The notes under the pieces were generated by a model that was not told where the DNA came from, searched no databases, and saw only the letters and a list, made by a program, of their open reading frames with translations. A DNA stretch of 64,000 nt, taken from Symsagittifera roscoffensis (Eukaryota > Xenacoelomorpha > Acoela > Convolutidae). The position numbers and the translations under genes were made by a program. Of the stretch, positions 10,167 through 19,945 are shown in pieces. The stretch covers positions 63,091,253-63,155,252 of the forward strand of contig NC_087062.1 of the NCBI RefSeq assembly GCF_963678635.1, written 5' to 3'. The number at the start of each line of letters is the position of its first letter. The first letter of the stretch is position 1.

Positions 10167-10316
10167 AAATTTTTGTGATTGGAAACGACAATACCCAAAA
10201 AGGAGCTTTGTTTACGATTGGATACGACTTTTCTATAAGAATTCCATAAAAAGGAACTGAAATCTGATTGGACACGACTACAATTCAAATAAGGAAAATC
10301 CATTCTGATTGGTTAA
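10132..10316. promoter_or_regulatory. Reverse CCAAT array, copy 2
   Basis: Five ATTGG-centred repeats arranged as at 6531-6715, again just upstream of ORF C. Confidence 0.5.
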
Positions 10317-10524
10317 GCCTACACATTCGAATTGAAAGTACCCCTCTCTCTTAACTAAAAATCAATTTAATTTCATCTTAACTACCGTCACCTACCTCCT
10401 CTCTCAGCTCTAAATATTTTAATATCAACTTAACCACCGTCAACTATTTCTCTCGCAACTGTAAATCTTGTTTTTTCTCTGAATCTTTTACTTATTCACT
10501 TTCCCTCGCAACTAATTGCTTAAA

Positions 10525-11025
10525 ATGGTCTTCTCAGTGCAAAACAACAACCTTATGTTCTCGGTAGAATTTTCGGCTGATTTAGTACAAATCCAGGTGC
10601 GAGAAACAGTTTGTGGAGTTTTTCTGGCACGGATGGACATCTCAATCCAAGTCTTGCACATGGTGGAGGTGATGCGCTGGGACTTCAACGAACATCATTT
10701 AACGCAAATACCCATGACAGAGAACCAACTTGGAGAAATACAAATGATGGAGGAAATGGCTGAGCATGTGAGAATGAACTAGCCCGAAACTCCTGACTCT
10801 AGATATTTGACTCAACCATTTGACGATTTCCTCTTTCCTTGGGAAAAGGGATCTGTGGATAACCCAATTACCATCGAAGAGGATGAGGGGTTCTCTGAAC
10901 CAAAAACTCCAGTCAGCGAACCACCAAGACAGCCACCAGTGATGGAGGCAAGACTAGCTTTGCACTCTTTTGAGAACTTGCAAAGTTTTGAGAACTCAGC
11001 TGCTCGACAGCTCTTTGATTTGTAA
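10525..11025 (+). CDS. ORF C, uncharacterised, with in-frame TAG
   Basis: The frame starts MVFSVQNNNLMFSVEF and runs 85 codons to a TAG at 10780-10782. It then continues in the same frame for 80 more codons with an acidic, Pro-rich character (VDNPITIEEDEGF, EPKTPVSEPPRQPP). Copy 3 has the same TAG. The open continuation suggests one protein of about 165 residues broken by a single stop, or a readthrough product; I cannot tell which. The acidic, Pro-rich tail is of the kind seen in transcriptional activators, but no domain is recognised. An AATAAA follows at 11107. Confidence 0.5.
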
Positions 11026-11106
11026 AAAAATTGGTTGCTGTCTTGTGTTTTGTAATTTTTGTAATTTACTTTCTTTGCATCTAGTATTTTATTTTATAGA
11101 GATATC

Positions 11107-11112
11107 AATAAA
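11107..11112 (+). terminator. Poly(A) signal after ORF C, copy 2
   Basis: AATAAA lies 80 bp beyond the ORF C stop, between the convergent ORFs C and D. Confidence 0.5.
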
Positions 11113-11633
11113 GAAATAAGGTCAGAGAAAAATTTTTTATATAATTGCAAAAGTACGGTTTTTTTAAATTGTTGAAAAATTTTGTTGAAAAACAAACTAA
11201 TCGGGCAATTGGTAATTTTTTTTCTACAAAATTTTTTTGAAAAAGTGGCAAAAAAGTTAAAACTTCACATTTTCTACACTCACGATAAAAAAAAATAATT
11301 ATGATTTTTGCAAACAAATTGATAAGTGAAATGATTTTTATCTAATCTTCGCAAAATTTGATCGAGCGATGATACGATTGATACTGAGTGAAAATTGCAA
11401 TTTTCCTTTGGGCAGAATGATGAAAGGTTAGATACACAGTAGTCTTGGTTGACAATAAATTTTTCATAAAAGTTTTCTGAAACAGAGATAAAAAGAGATC
11501 TTGCATTGTATCCGAATAAAAAGTGGGATATGCTTGACACATAGCAGACGCCATCACCGATTACTTGTGGAAAATGATTTTTATCTACATTGAATTGCTT
11601 ATATAGTAGTTCCATCACCCACGCAATGTCCAT
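11110..11633 (-). CDS. ORF D, uncharacterised Cys-rich protein
   Basis: The minus-strand frame starts MDIAWVMELLYKQFNVD at 11633. It is open to 11280 (117 codons) and, after a one-base shift in an A-run, continues to about 11110. It has Cys and His residues that could bind metal: a CPKENCNFH segment, HNYFF, and CRKCEV near the C-terminus. I do not recognise the family. It is divergent from ORF B across about 135 bp containing TATAAGG and TGAGTCA, which probably serves as a bidirectional promoter. Copies at 7180, 15013 and 20520 are damaged. Copy 2 is the best preserved N-terminus, copy 3 the best C-terminus. Confidence 0.5.
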
Positions 11634-11791
11634 GTTTGGATCATCACCTACTCATTATTCCATATAAGGTAATAAACATTATTTGGAATGTACAGTGAGT
11701 CATCCACATTTCCTAATTTCTATATATATACAAATTTCATTATTTTGAATTATCTACTACTGGTCAGTTGGCTCTGAGTCTCAAGTCAAAA

Positions 11792-12421
11792 ATGATTTCA
11801 CGGAAGGATATCCTTCCCAACTATATTGAATTTGCTAAGAACCAAAAAAGAATTGGGAGATTTTCTTGGTCCCAAAAACCCTACAACGGAAAAATTTACT
11901 CTGAACCTTGCTTCCAATTGCTAAAGAAAAACGAATCGGGACAAATCGAAAAAACCCAGAAAGTCTATCCTGGTGAAAAAGAAGGGGAAAGGATATCAGC
12001 AATACGGAATACTGTTATTCACGATGCTGAAAACCTTGGACTCAATCCTGTATTGGAACCCTATTCTGACAAAGGCTCAATCATGGAGCAGGAACTTGCG
12101 AACTGTCATGCGGTGTATGACTTAGCAATATACAAGAAGAAAAGGGCGTGTGTCACAGTCAAGAAGTACAGTGTGAACAAATCACCCGACATTCAGATTC
12201 GACTCTTCACTGCCAACGAAAACGAAGTCTTGAAGCAAGTTGCCTTTGTCAACTATACTTTGAACGAAACACAGTGCAATGTTAATTTTTGCGGCAGAAT
12301 CGATCTTGTTGAAGACTTCTTCAAGTTTCTCGTTGATTATTTCAGTACTAACTTGGACATTTTGAAGTTAAATACCATATGTCTCCCATTTTCCATCTCC
12401 GTATCTACCAGAAAATGTTGA
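11792..12421 (+). CDS. ORF B copy 2, fused to antisense polymerase sequence
   Basis: Nearly identical to 7875-8504. I place the start at the ATG at 11792, because in this copy the frame upstream has no ATG. As in copy 1, the frame crosses the module junction (12269) and ends in antisense polymerase sequence. The natural C-terminus is seen only in copies 3 and 4 (ending FENCNVQ). Confidence 0.5.
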   Translation: MISRKDILPNYIEFAKNQKRIGRFSWSQKPYNGKIYSEPCFQLLKKNESGQIEKTQKVYPGEKEGERISAIRNTVIHDAENLGLNPVLEPYSDKGSIMEQELANCHAVYDLAIYKKKRACVTVKKYSVNKSPDIQIRLFTANENEVLKQVAFVNYTLNETQCNVNFCGRIDLVEDFFKFLVDYFSTNLDILKLNTICLPFSISVSTRKC

Positions 12422-12811
12422 CCAGCACCATGTTCCTCCTTAAGTTTTTCACCATCTTCCCCTTCTTCCTCCACAATTTTGTTCAAGTCGGCCACCGTAT
12501 CATTGGGCTTCCGTTGCTTAATTCCATGTTCCTTTCTCCGATGTTGTTGGAGAGAGTAGTAAATAGGGAACTCTTGTTCGCAAGAAGGACAAACTGTCGA
12601 CTTTTTTGAGCTTGGTTGAGCATGCTTCTTCGTACCATGATAACACATCTCCTCTTTGCTCTTTGTGTAAAAATGACAGTTTGGACATTTATGTTCCTTT
12701 TGTTTTTCCTATCTCTTTCGATGTCGAACTGCGTTTTGGCGAAAGTAAATAATTTCACAATCTTCACACTTGACTTTCTCGTTTCGGTTAAGAGCAAGTT
12801 TTATGCAAAAT
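12269..12811 (-). pseudogene. Polymerase N-terminal zinc-finger fragment, copy 3
   Basis: This is a near-identical repeat of 8352-8894, holding the same two fingers and acidic stretch. On the minus strand a piece of the first finger (VKCEDCEIIYF) is also open. Confidence 0.85.
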
Positions 12812-12973
12812 AAAATTTGGGACTTTAGAAATGTTCCAAAAATAAAAATTTGAAGTACCAATTGAATGAAACTTATTTGAAGTAAATTTGAAGTAAAGTT
12901 CAATTGACTGTTTCTGGTTGGTAAACAAAATGAATGATTTAACCCAACAAAATGAGCGTAATTATACTAATAA

Positions 12974-13198
12974 TGACGTCTTCGCCTACGCATTTATTCT
13001 TTTATGGTAATGGCATCATTCTATAAATAGAAGCAACGTCACCACCTACGCAATTTTCCTTTTATGGTAATGACGTCATTCTATAAAAAGAAGTGACGTC
13101 ACCACCTAAGCAATTTTCCTCTTATGGCAATGACCCCATTCTATAAATAGAAGTGGCGTCAACGCCCACGCAATGTTCCTTTCATGGTAAGGACGTCA
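12974..13198. promoter_or_regulatory. CRE-TATA-CRE array, copy 3
   Basis: Same sequence as copy 2 at +3917 bp. Confidence 0.65.
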
Positions 13199-13290
13199 TC
13201 CCTCACTTAATTCCTTCGAAAATTCTCAACCAATCAGAACTAAGCAGTTTCTAGACATAACTGTGAACCAAAAATAATCAAATTTGAAAA

Positions 13291-13717
13291 ATGTCAATTA
13301 AAAAACATTTGAACCTCCTCGAGTTACTCTACAAGAAAAAAGAAAACATTCCGTGTGATTTCCTCATTGATGAAATAGTTGTAGATTCTTACTTGTTTCA
13401 CAATTCACAATTTTTTGGACCTTTGTGTTGTCCAAAATAGAGTTCTCCGACTAAGTGAAGGTCTCTTTGGGGAAACTTACTCAATCAAAGAGTTTACTTT
13501 TGATCCACATATTACGTATCAAAGCTATAAACTTACTGCTGAGTTACACCTGACTAGAAGGGAAGTTTTATTTATTTTACAAAAATTGAAGTCAATAAAA
13601 AAATCGTACAATAAAATTTCAAAGACTCTTTTTATTCGCTACCCAACTCCCAAGTTTGTCAAAACTCCCGAGCAAAAATCTTTATTCCTTCGTTTTTTTA
13701 AAGATTTTCATAGTTGA
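13291..13717 (+). pseudogene. ORF A copy 3, frameshifted
   Basis: Carries the same CACAATT duplication and frameshift as copy 2. Confidence 0.6.
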
Positions 13718-13726
13718 AAATCTTGC

Positions 13727-14083
13727 ATGATCAGGTTTGGAATCAGATATCCAGAGACTTGCTTTAAAAAATTCATTAACTTTGAGTTATCCTCTCAAAT
13801 CTACATCAAAGTAAAAGAACTTGACTATCTACCCAAAAATCAGCAATTTTTCATCGATTATATACAAAAAATTCTTGATGAGAACAATTGCAGAGATGCT
13901 ATTTTTATTAATTTTCCTTCTTTTGTTACTTATATCGGCAAAATTTCTTATTTTTACAGCAAACAACTTTTGGTAATTTCTTTTTGCAATTTTTTTTGTG
14001 TATATTTTTACTTATTTGGAAGATTTAAGTCCTTAAAAGGTACAATTTTGTCTGATTGGATACAACAACTAGAACAAAAATGA
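13727..14083 (+). CDS. ORF A2 copy 3
   Basis: 118 codons, identical in translation to 9810-10166. Confidence 0.42.
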   Translation: MIRFGIRYPETCFKKFINFELSSQIYIKVKELDYLPKNQQFFIDYIQKILDENNCRDAIFINFPSFVTYIGKISYFYSKQLLVISFCNFFCVYFYLFGRFKSLKGTILSDWIQQLEQK

Positions 14084-14233
14084 AAATTTTTGTGATTGGA
14101 AACGACAATACCCAAAAAGGAGCTTTGTTTACGATTGGATACGACTTTTCTATAAGAATTCCATAAAAAGGAACTGAAATCTGATTGGACACGACTACAA
14201 TTCAAATAAGGAAAATCCATTCTGATTGGTTAA
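14049..14233. promoter_or_regulatory. Reverse CCAAT array, copy 3
   Basis: As at 10132-10316, upstream of ORF C copy 3. Confidence 0.5.
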
Positions 14234-14440
14234 GCCTACACATTCGAATTGAAAGTACCCCTCTCTCTTAACTAAAAATCATTTTAATTTCATCTTAACT
14301 ACCGTCACCTACCTCCTCTCTCAGCTCTAAATATTTTAATATCAACTTAACCACCGTCAACTATTTCTCTCGCAACTGTAAATCTTGTTTTTTCTCTGAA
14401 TCTTTTACTTATTCACTTTCCTCGCAACTAATTGCTTAAA

Positions 14441-14940
14441 ATGGTCTTCTCAGTGCAAAACAACAACCTTATGTTCTCGGTAGAATTTTCGGCTGATTTA
14501 GTACAAATCCAGGTGCGAGAAACAGTTTATGGAGTTTTTCTGGCACGGATGGACATCTCAATCCAAGTCTTGCACATGGTGGAGGTGATGCGCTGGGACT
14601 TCAACGAACATCATTTAACGCAAATACCCATGACAGAGAACCATTTTGGAGAAATACAAATGATGGAGGAAGTGGCTGAGCATGTGAGAATGAACTAGCC
14701 CGAAACTCCTGACTCTAGATATTTGGCTCAACCATTTGACGATTTCCTCTTTCCTTGGGAAAAGGGATCTGTGGATAACCCAATTACCATCGAAGAGGAT
14801 GAGGGGTTCTCTGAACCAAAAACTCCAGTCAGCGAACCACCAAGATAGCCACCAGTGATGGAGGCAAGACTAGCTTTGCACTCTTTTGAGAACTTGCAAA
14901 GTTTTGAGAACTCAGCTGCTCGACAGCTCTTTGATTTGCA
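14441..14940 (+). pseudogene. ORF C copy 3, with two stops and a lost terminator
   Basis: It has the same in-frame TAG as copy 2 (at 14696-14698) plus a second TAG near 14846, where copy 2 has CAG. The terminal stop is mutated (TTGCAA in place of TTGTAA). Confidence 0.5.
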
Positions 14941-15012
14941 AAAAAAATTGGTTGCTGTCTTGTGTTTTGTAATTTACTTTCTTTGCATCTAGTATTTTAT
15001 TTTATAGAGATA

Positions 15013-15542
15013 TCAATAAAGAAATAAGGTCGAAGAAAAATTTTTTATATAATTGCAAAAGTACGGTTTTTTTAAATTGTTGAAAAATTTTGTTGAAAAA
15101 CAAACTAATCGGGCAATTGGTATTTTTTTTTCTACAAAATTTTTTTGAAAAAATGGCAAAAAAGTTAAAACTTCACATTTTCTACACTCACGATAAAAAA
15201 AATAATTATGATTTTTGCAAACAAATTGATAAGTGAAATGATTTTTATCTAATCTTCGCAAAATTTGATCGAGCGATGATACGATTGATACTGAGTGAAA
15301 ATTGCAATTTTCCTTTGGGCAGAATGATGAAAGGTTAGATACACAGTAGTCTTGGTTGACAATAAATTTTTCATAAAAGTTTTCTGAGACAGAGATAAAA
15401 AGAGATCTTGCATTGTATCCGAATAAAAAAACGGGATATGCTTGACACATAGCAGACGCCATCACCGATTACTTGTGGAAAATGATTTTTATCTACATTG
15501 AATTGCTTATATAGTAGTTCCATCACCCACGCAATGTCCATG
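15013..15542 (-). pseudogene. ORF D copy 3, one frameshift
   Basis: The start MDIAWVMELL is at 15542. A two-base gain in an A-run near 15428 shifts the frame, after which 140 or so codons stay open to 15013. This copy shows the longest C-terminal part, with FFYRECRKCEVLTFLP uninterrupted. Confidence 0.5.
15015..15020 (+). terminator. Poly(A) signal after ORF C, copy 3
   Basis: AATAAA at the position equivalent to 7171 and 11107. Confidence 0.5.
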
Positions 15543-15691
15543 TTTGGATCATCACCTACTCATTATTCCATATAAGGTAATAAACATTATTTGGAATGTA
15601 CAGTGAGTCATCCACATTTCCTAATTTCTATATATTTACAAATTTTATTATTTTGAAATATCTACTACTGATCAGTTGGCTCTGAGTCTCA

Positions 15692-16228
15692 AGTCAAAAA
15701 TGATTTCACGGAAGGATATCCTTCCCAACTATATTGAATTTGCTAAGAACCAAAAAAAGAAGTGGGGGAGTTTCTTGGTCCCAAAAACCCTACAACGGAA
15801 AAATTTACTTTGAACCATGCTTCCAATTACCAAAGAAAAATGAATCGGGACAAATCGAAAAAACCCAGCAAGTCTATCTTGATGAAAAAGAAAGGGAAAG
15901 GATATCAGCAATACGGAATACTGTTATTCACGATGCTGAAAACCTTGGACTCATTCCTGTATTAGAACCCTATTCTGACAAAGACTCAACCATGGAGCAG
16001 GAACTTGCGAACTGTCATGCGGTGTATGACATAGCAAAATACAAAAAGAGAAGGGTGTGTGTCACAATCAAGAAGTACAGTGTGAACAAACCACCCCACA
16101 TTCAGATTCGACTCTTCACTGCCAAGGAGAACGAAGTCTTGAAGCAAGTTGCCTTTGTCAACTATACTTTAAACGAAATCAAAGAACTTGCCCAAGTCTT
16201 TATGTTTGAGAACTGTAATGTTCAATAA
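15692..16228 (+). pseudogene. ORF B copy 3, native 3' end, N-terminal frameshift
   Basis: The beginning MISRKDIL is followed by one extra A in an A-run near 15756, which shifts the frame. From 15734 the frame is open for 164 codons to the native end KELAQVFMFENCNVQ. Copy 4 (20971-21507) carries the same extra base, so these two descend from one mutated ancestor. Confidence 0.55.
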
Positions 16229-16425
16229 TTTTGTTGAATGATGTTATTATAGTAATGTGATTCAATTATTCATCTTCTTGAATCATTTTTTTAAAATTTC
16301 TTTGAGCTGAGCAGTATGAGTTGGAACATTGGTTTTTCCAGAAATCTTGTTTTGAAGCTTCAAAATAATTTGGGACTTTTCTTATCGTCTCACGAGAAAG
16401 GTCCCAACAATTTCCACTAACAGTT

Positions 16426-16700
16426 TTGGAATCTCAAAAATTACCAAAATTGCAAGCTTTGTATACAGAATCACAAATTTCTCAATTTGAGTGGACTTTG
16501 CATAATGGAAGACGAAAAATGTTTCTAAGTTATCGTTCAGATATTAAAAAAATAGATCTTATAGAGTATCGTAGAAAAGGAAAAACTTGGAAAAACAATC
16601 AGAAATTTCAGTTGAAAGAAGAAGAGTAAGATAAACTGGTTGATTTTATCCCCTCGGTTTTGTCTTATGTAGAAACATTCAAAACATTTTGTATCATTAT
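16426..16700 (+). pseudogene. PC4-like (transcriptional coactivator p15) remnant
   Basis: An open frame at 16426-16629 reads WTLHNGRRKMFLSYR, then IDLIEYRRKGKTWKNNQKF, then LKEEE. After a TAA it continues DKLVDFIPSV. The pattern resembles the PC4/Sub1 single-strand DNA-binding fold: a beta strand with IDIREY, a basic turn, K-G-[IF]-x-L, then a helix with W-x-x-L. The stop falls where the family has Trp. PC4-like proteins bind single-stranded DNA and act in transcription or replication. The match is from memory of the family pattern and needs a profile search. Confidence 0.4.
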
Positions 16701-17179
16701 TAACGATTGCACGGTAGAAAATGAACGTTCAAAAATTGAATGAAATTTTCAGAAATTTTGATTTGGTTAAGTATGACTTTTCATCAAACACAAAAAAAAT
16801 CACTTATTTTGTACCTGTATTGTTTAGGACCCAAACATAAATTTGAAAGAAACGGACCAAAAATTTCATTTTGGGGGTCTAATTGGATACGGAAATTCCT
16901 GTATGGATTACTTTTTTGCAAATTCAACAACAACTAATATCCAAAACGACGAGACTCATGATGTTATTTGTTTTCGCTGAAATTTGAAATTTTTGGTTAA
17001 AATGACAAACAATCAAAGAAAGCTGATACTGATGAAGCAAAAATTTTAACATATAAAATGAACAACAATCCAGTCAAGTGACCAAGAAAACAAGAACTTG
17101 GAAATCTAGCTAAAACATAACAATAATCAGGTTTCTTATAAGTAGTAGACTTCACAGATCCAGCTGCATCATGTAAATT

Positions 17180-17625
17180 TGCATGGAGTCTAGTCGTTTT
17201 GGATATTGCTTGTATTGAAAACAAAATTGTGAAAGAGTTAGGAGTTTATAAAATGGACAAACTGTGGGATATTCCATTCTTCCTCCCAAAAAGTTCAAAG
17301 CTACATCTCAGTCTGCTTGATTTACGAAGCATCGTCATGGAATCAATTGGAACAGTGGCCATGAAAAATATACTGAGCTTGAAAAATATTGAAAAAATTG
17401 AAAGCTCCAGAAACGGAGTTTTTTGGAAAAGGTTATGAAAAATGTAAAATTCTGTCAGAAATTTCGGAAAAAAAGGTTACAAACTTGGATGACTACGCAT
17501 CCCCAGAAGTTCAAAATTTGATTTTCAAAGATGAAGAATAAGATTGGAGGTGTAGCAACTACTCATTTTGTCATGCAAATACTCTTCATTGTGCAGAAAG
17601 AAAAGCATTTGCATACGGAACATGA
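17180..17625 (+). pseudogene. Remnant with HGINWNSG and HCAERKAFAYG motifs
   Basis: Reading across three frames gives pieces in a fixed order: LDIACIENKIVKELGVYK, then (shifted) HGINWNSGHEKYTELEK, then VTNLDDYASPEVQNL, then HANTLHCAERKAFAYG. The order and motifs resemble an uncharacterised invertebrate mobile-element-associated family with an acidic first strand, H-G-I-x-W, and a C-terminal Cys/His cluster. An RNase H-fold nuclease is possible but unproven. At least three frameshifts or stops make it a pseudogene. Confidence 0.35.
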
Positions 17626-17639
17626 ACTCGATGTTTTTT

Positions 17640-17985
17640 TAATAAATTTTAAATAATTTAAATAATTTTGTATTATCGTGTTTTTAAGATTTAAATGTTA
17701 ATCATTATAAATTTTTTCATTCCAAATTGAGATGGGAGATGAATGTGATAAGCAATTAAATTAAGAAAACTTTGTTTTCGATGAAGAGAATCACGAACGA
17801 AAATCATGGAAAACTTTTACACGTACGTGTAATAGATCTCTTTTAGTTTTTATGTGCCAATTTTTAGTCATAGTCTTAATACTAGCATGTGCAATCGTTC
17901 GAAAAATGTTATCCACTACATGTGGAGAAACAACATTTGGGTAGCAATTTTATCAAGTACAGTCGGTTCTATTTCTCCTTCTCCA
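17640..17985. other. Gap before ATPase, no clear gene
   Basis: AT-rich sequence. On the minus strand, about 17790-17960, a short open stretch (IAHASIKTMTKNWHIKTKR) is seen, but its family is unknown and it is too short to call. Confidence 0.3.
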
Positions 17986-17990
17986 AAGCA

Positions 17991-18720
17991 ATGAATAAAA
18001 TATTTTCTACCAAGAACGAGTTTTTATTTTGCTAGTTGGACCGAGTGGATCTGGAAAATCGCATCTGGTTTTTGATTGGTTAAAAATTGGTACATTTCCA
18101 CCAAAATATGAAAAAAAAATTTTTATTTTTATCAACATTATCAACCTCTTTATGGACAAATGCAAAGAAAAAATCCTAATTTTATCCAAGGAGTTGAATT
18201 TGAACTGATTGAAATCCTTCTCAAAAATGGAACAAAATACCTGTTTTTATCTGATGACTCTTGTGATGAAGTTTCAAATTCTAATCAGTTTGTAAAAGTT
18301 GCTACTGCTGGAAGACACGGGGGACTGAAAACAATATATATTAAGCATAACTTATTTCATTAAAGCAAATTTGGAAGTGATGTTGAGTTACAAAATACAC
18401 ATATGGTCTTGTTCAAGTCACCGAGAGATGTTTTACAAATCAAAACATTAAGTCAACAACTAGGTCTAGGATCACAATTGAAAATTTGGTATCAAGATGC
18501 AACATCTACTCTTTATGGTCATTTACTCATTGATTTAACTCCAAACACAGTTGATTCGCTAAGATATTGCACAAACAGTGGTTCAGTTTCATCAAAACTT
18601 TATCTACTAGCAGGAACAGAAACAAAGTTTTTGGACGATGAGCATACAATACGTCTCCATACTCCCAATATTTCAAACAATTTCCCAAAAACTTCAAAAA
18701 CAATTCATCCTCCGTGTCCA
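17991..18720 (+). pseudogene. Polinton packaging ATPase, copy 1
   Basis: This is an FtsK/HerA-type genome-packaging ATPase. Walker A is VGPSGSGKSHL (about 18035-18065). A Walker B-like YLFLSDDSCDE lies near 18240-18270, followed by ATAGRH, and then a conserved C-terminal block with VLFKSPRDVLQIK and YGHLLIDLTP. The length, about 240 codons, fits the family. Damage: a one-base loss in codon 8, a shift in the A-run at about 18110-18120, and an in-frame TAA at 18361-18363. The TAA is also in copy 2, so it is older than the duplication. Confidence 0.88.
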
Positions 18721-18939
18721 AAAAGTTTCATTCAATTCCTCAGAGAATGTCTAGTACACTTGCTACGAGGCAAGCTAAAGGATCTCGGAAAAGTAGACAT
18801 AGTAAAACATCGAAGAGAAATATCAGAACTCACACAAAGAAGAACTTCACTGCAGAAAAGGAGAACTATTTCAAGCTCGCCAAAAGGCTTACAATTAGTA
18901 TCTGTTATCACTCCTTTTGTCATTAAAGGATTGACATAG
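18715..18939 (+). CDS. Small conserved Polinton ORF after ATPase, copy 1
   Basis: About 75 codons are open in the same frame as the ATPase end: SFIQFLRECLVHLLRG, then a basic stretch with HRREISELTQRRTSLQKRR, then SSPKGLQLVSVITPFVI. A small basic protein with the FIQFLREC start and KGLQL end usually follows the ATPase in animal Polintons; its function is not known to me. A nearby Met is lacking, so the start is uncertain. Confidence 0.55.
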   Translation, partial: CPKSFIQFLRECLVHLLRGKLKDLGKVDIVKHRREISELTQRRTSLQKRRTISSSPKGLQLVSVITPFVIKGLT

Positions 18940-18940
18940 T

Positions 18941-19351
18941 ATGGATCAATTCGTTCTAATTCCTAACTCAATTTATCAATCACAAAGTACACTTCCAAAA
19001 AAACCAGAATTGGAACAAAAGAAAGAAAAAGAGGAGGTTGTACAAAAAGATTTTAATTCTATTTACAGTGCTGTAAATGCGAAATTGAAAACCAGTAACA
19101 ATAAGCACCTTATTGATTTAATTTTGAATTCTCCTGGAATTAGACTAAGTCAGTCAGAAAATATCAAACTAGATAATCGAGACAGAAAAGAATCAATTGC
19201 AGATTTTGTGTGTGCACTAAAGCGAAAAAATACCAATTTTCTCGATATTTACTTTACCATTTTAGAAGCAATTCAAATTCCACCTAAACTTGTTATCAAC
19301 AAGAATGCCAAAGCGAAAGACAGAAGAACTTGTATACCGCTCAAAATCTGA
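18941..19351 (+). CDS. PX-type Polinton protein, copy 1
   Basis: An open frame of 136 codons starts MDQFVLIPNSIYQSQ. It has a Lys/Glu-rich linker (residues 20-45), then a helical block (IYSAVNAKLKTS, HLIDLILNSPGIRLSQS, IADFVCALKRKN). This fits the conserved Polinton protein encoded between ATPase and integrase, role unknown. Its 3' end overlaps the integrase start (ATG at 19304) in another frame. It begins one base after the preceding stop region. This copy appears intact. Confidence 0.65.
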   Translation: MDQFVLIPNSIYQSQSTLPKKPELEQKKEKEEVVQKDFNSIYSAVNAKLKTSNNKHLIDLILNSPGIRLSQSENIKLDNRDRKESIADFVCALKRKNTNFLDIYFTILEAIQIPPKLVINKNAKAKDRRTCIPLKI

Positions 19352-19578
19352 AAAGTTAAGTCTGAAAAGTTTATGTTCTATTGGTAGAGCTGCGTACGGT
19401 TCTGTGCGAAACTTGAGTAAAGTAAGCGGATTGTCAAAATTGTTGCTGCCAAATACCAAAGTTCAAATTAAACTTGTTCGAGCCTGACCTAATTTTTACA
19501 TGCTATCTGATAACTCAAATGCCAGTCTGAAAATGGTAGATTGTTCGCTGTTTACTAGAAGAGTTCTAGTTGCTGAAC
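19304..19578 (+). pseudogene. Chimera: integrase N-terminus joined to capsid fragment
   Basis: From 19304 the frame reads the integrase beginning (MPKRKTEELVYRSKS, then IGRAAYGSVRNLSK). Near 19437 it jumps into the middle of the major capsid gene (LLPNTKVQIKLVRA), matching about 25735-25877. So about 6 kb of intervening element was removed in this copy. Homology ends at about 19578. Confidence 0.8.
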
Positions 19579-19945
19579 CATGCAATAAGTTTCATAATAT
19601 TTCTGACAAACTCGTTAAAGAAAGTCAAAGAAAATCTCGCATTTTAAAAAAAATTTCTTAAAATATTTTCGCATTAAAAAAAATTTTAACAAGATTTTCT
19701 TGCACTGTTGAAACCTTAAATTTATGAATTTCTTTGTTCTGATTTTGATCTTTAAGAAATTCTTTTTTTTGCATATCGAATGATCAAAAACATCAGAAAA
19801 GCAATGTATTAAGATAGGGAATAGTACCCAAAGTCATCAATAAAAAAAATTTCAGCAGGTATTCAACCAGTTTTTTACAATAAATTTTTGCGTTTCTCGC
19901 ATATGCATAGAAAAAAAGAAGTTAGATTTTTGCATTTGTTTTCTA

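Larger units (their letters stand above)
8352..12268. repeat. Tandem module, copy 2 (about 3.9 kb)
   Basis: This is the second head-to-tail copy. It is nearly identical to copy 3 at an offset of 3917 bp, and more diverged from copy 1. So the 2/3 duplication is more recent than the 1/2 split, or those copies were homogenised later. Confidence 0.92.
12269..16175. repeat. Tandem module, copy 3
   Basis: This is the third copy, offset 3917 bp from copy 2 over most of its length. Its right end keeps the native 3' end of ORF B instead of a junction, so this is the ancestral right border of the module. Confidence 0.9.
16321..17985. other. Block missing from the second copy (unique middle region)
   Basis: Comparison with 21595-21610 shows that copy 4 goes straight from GAGCAGTATGA to the ATPase start. 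These 1.66 kb were therefore deleted there or inserted here. The contents (PC4-like and nuclease-like remnants, below) look like Polinton cargo, so deletion from copy 4 is more likely. Confidence 0.7.

Noticed and set aside
10091-10303. 70-codon minus frame repeated at 14008-14220
   Set aside because: It is the reverse reading of the CCAAT repeat array.
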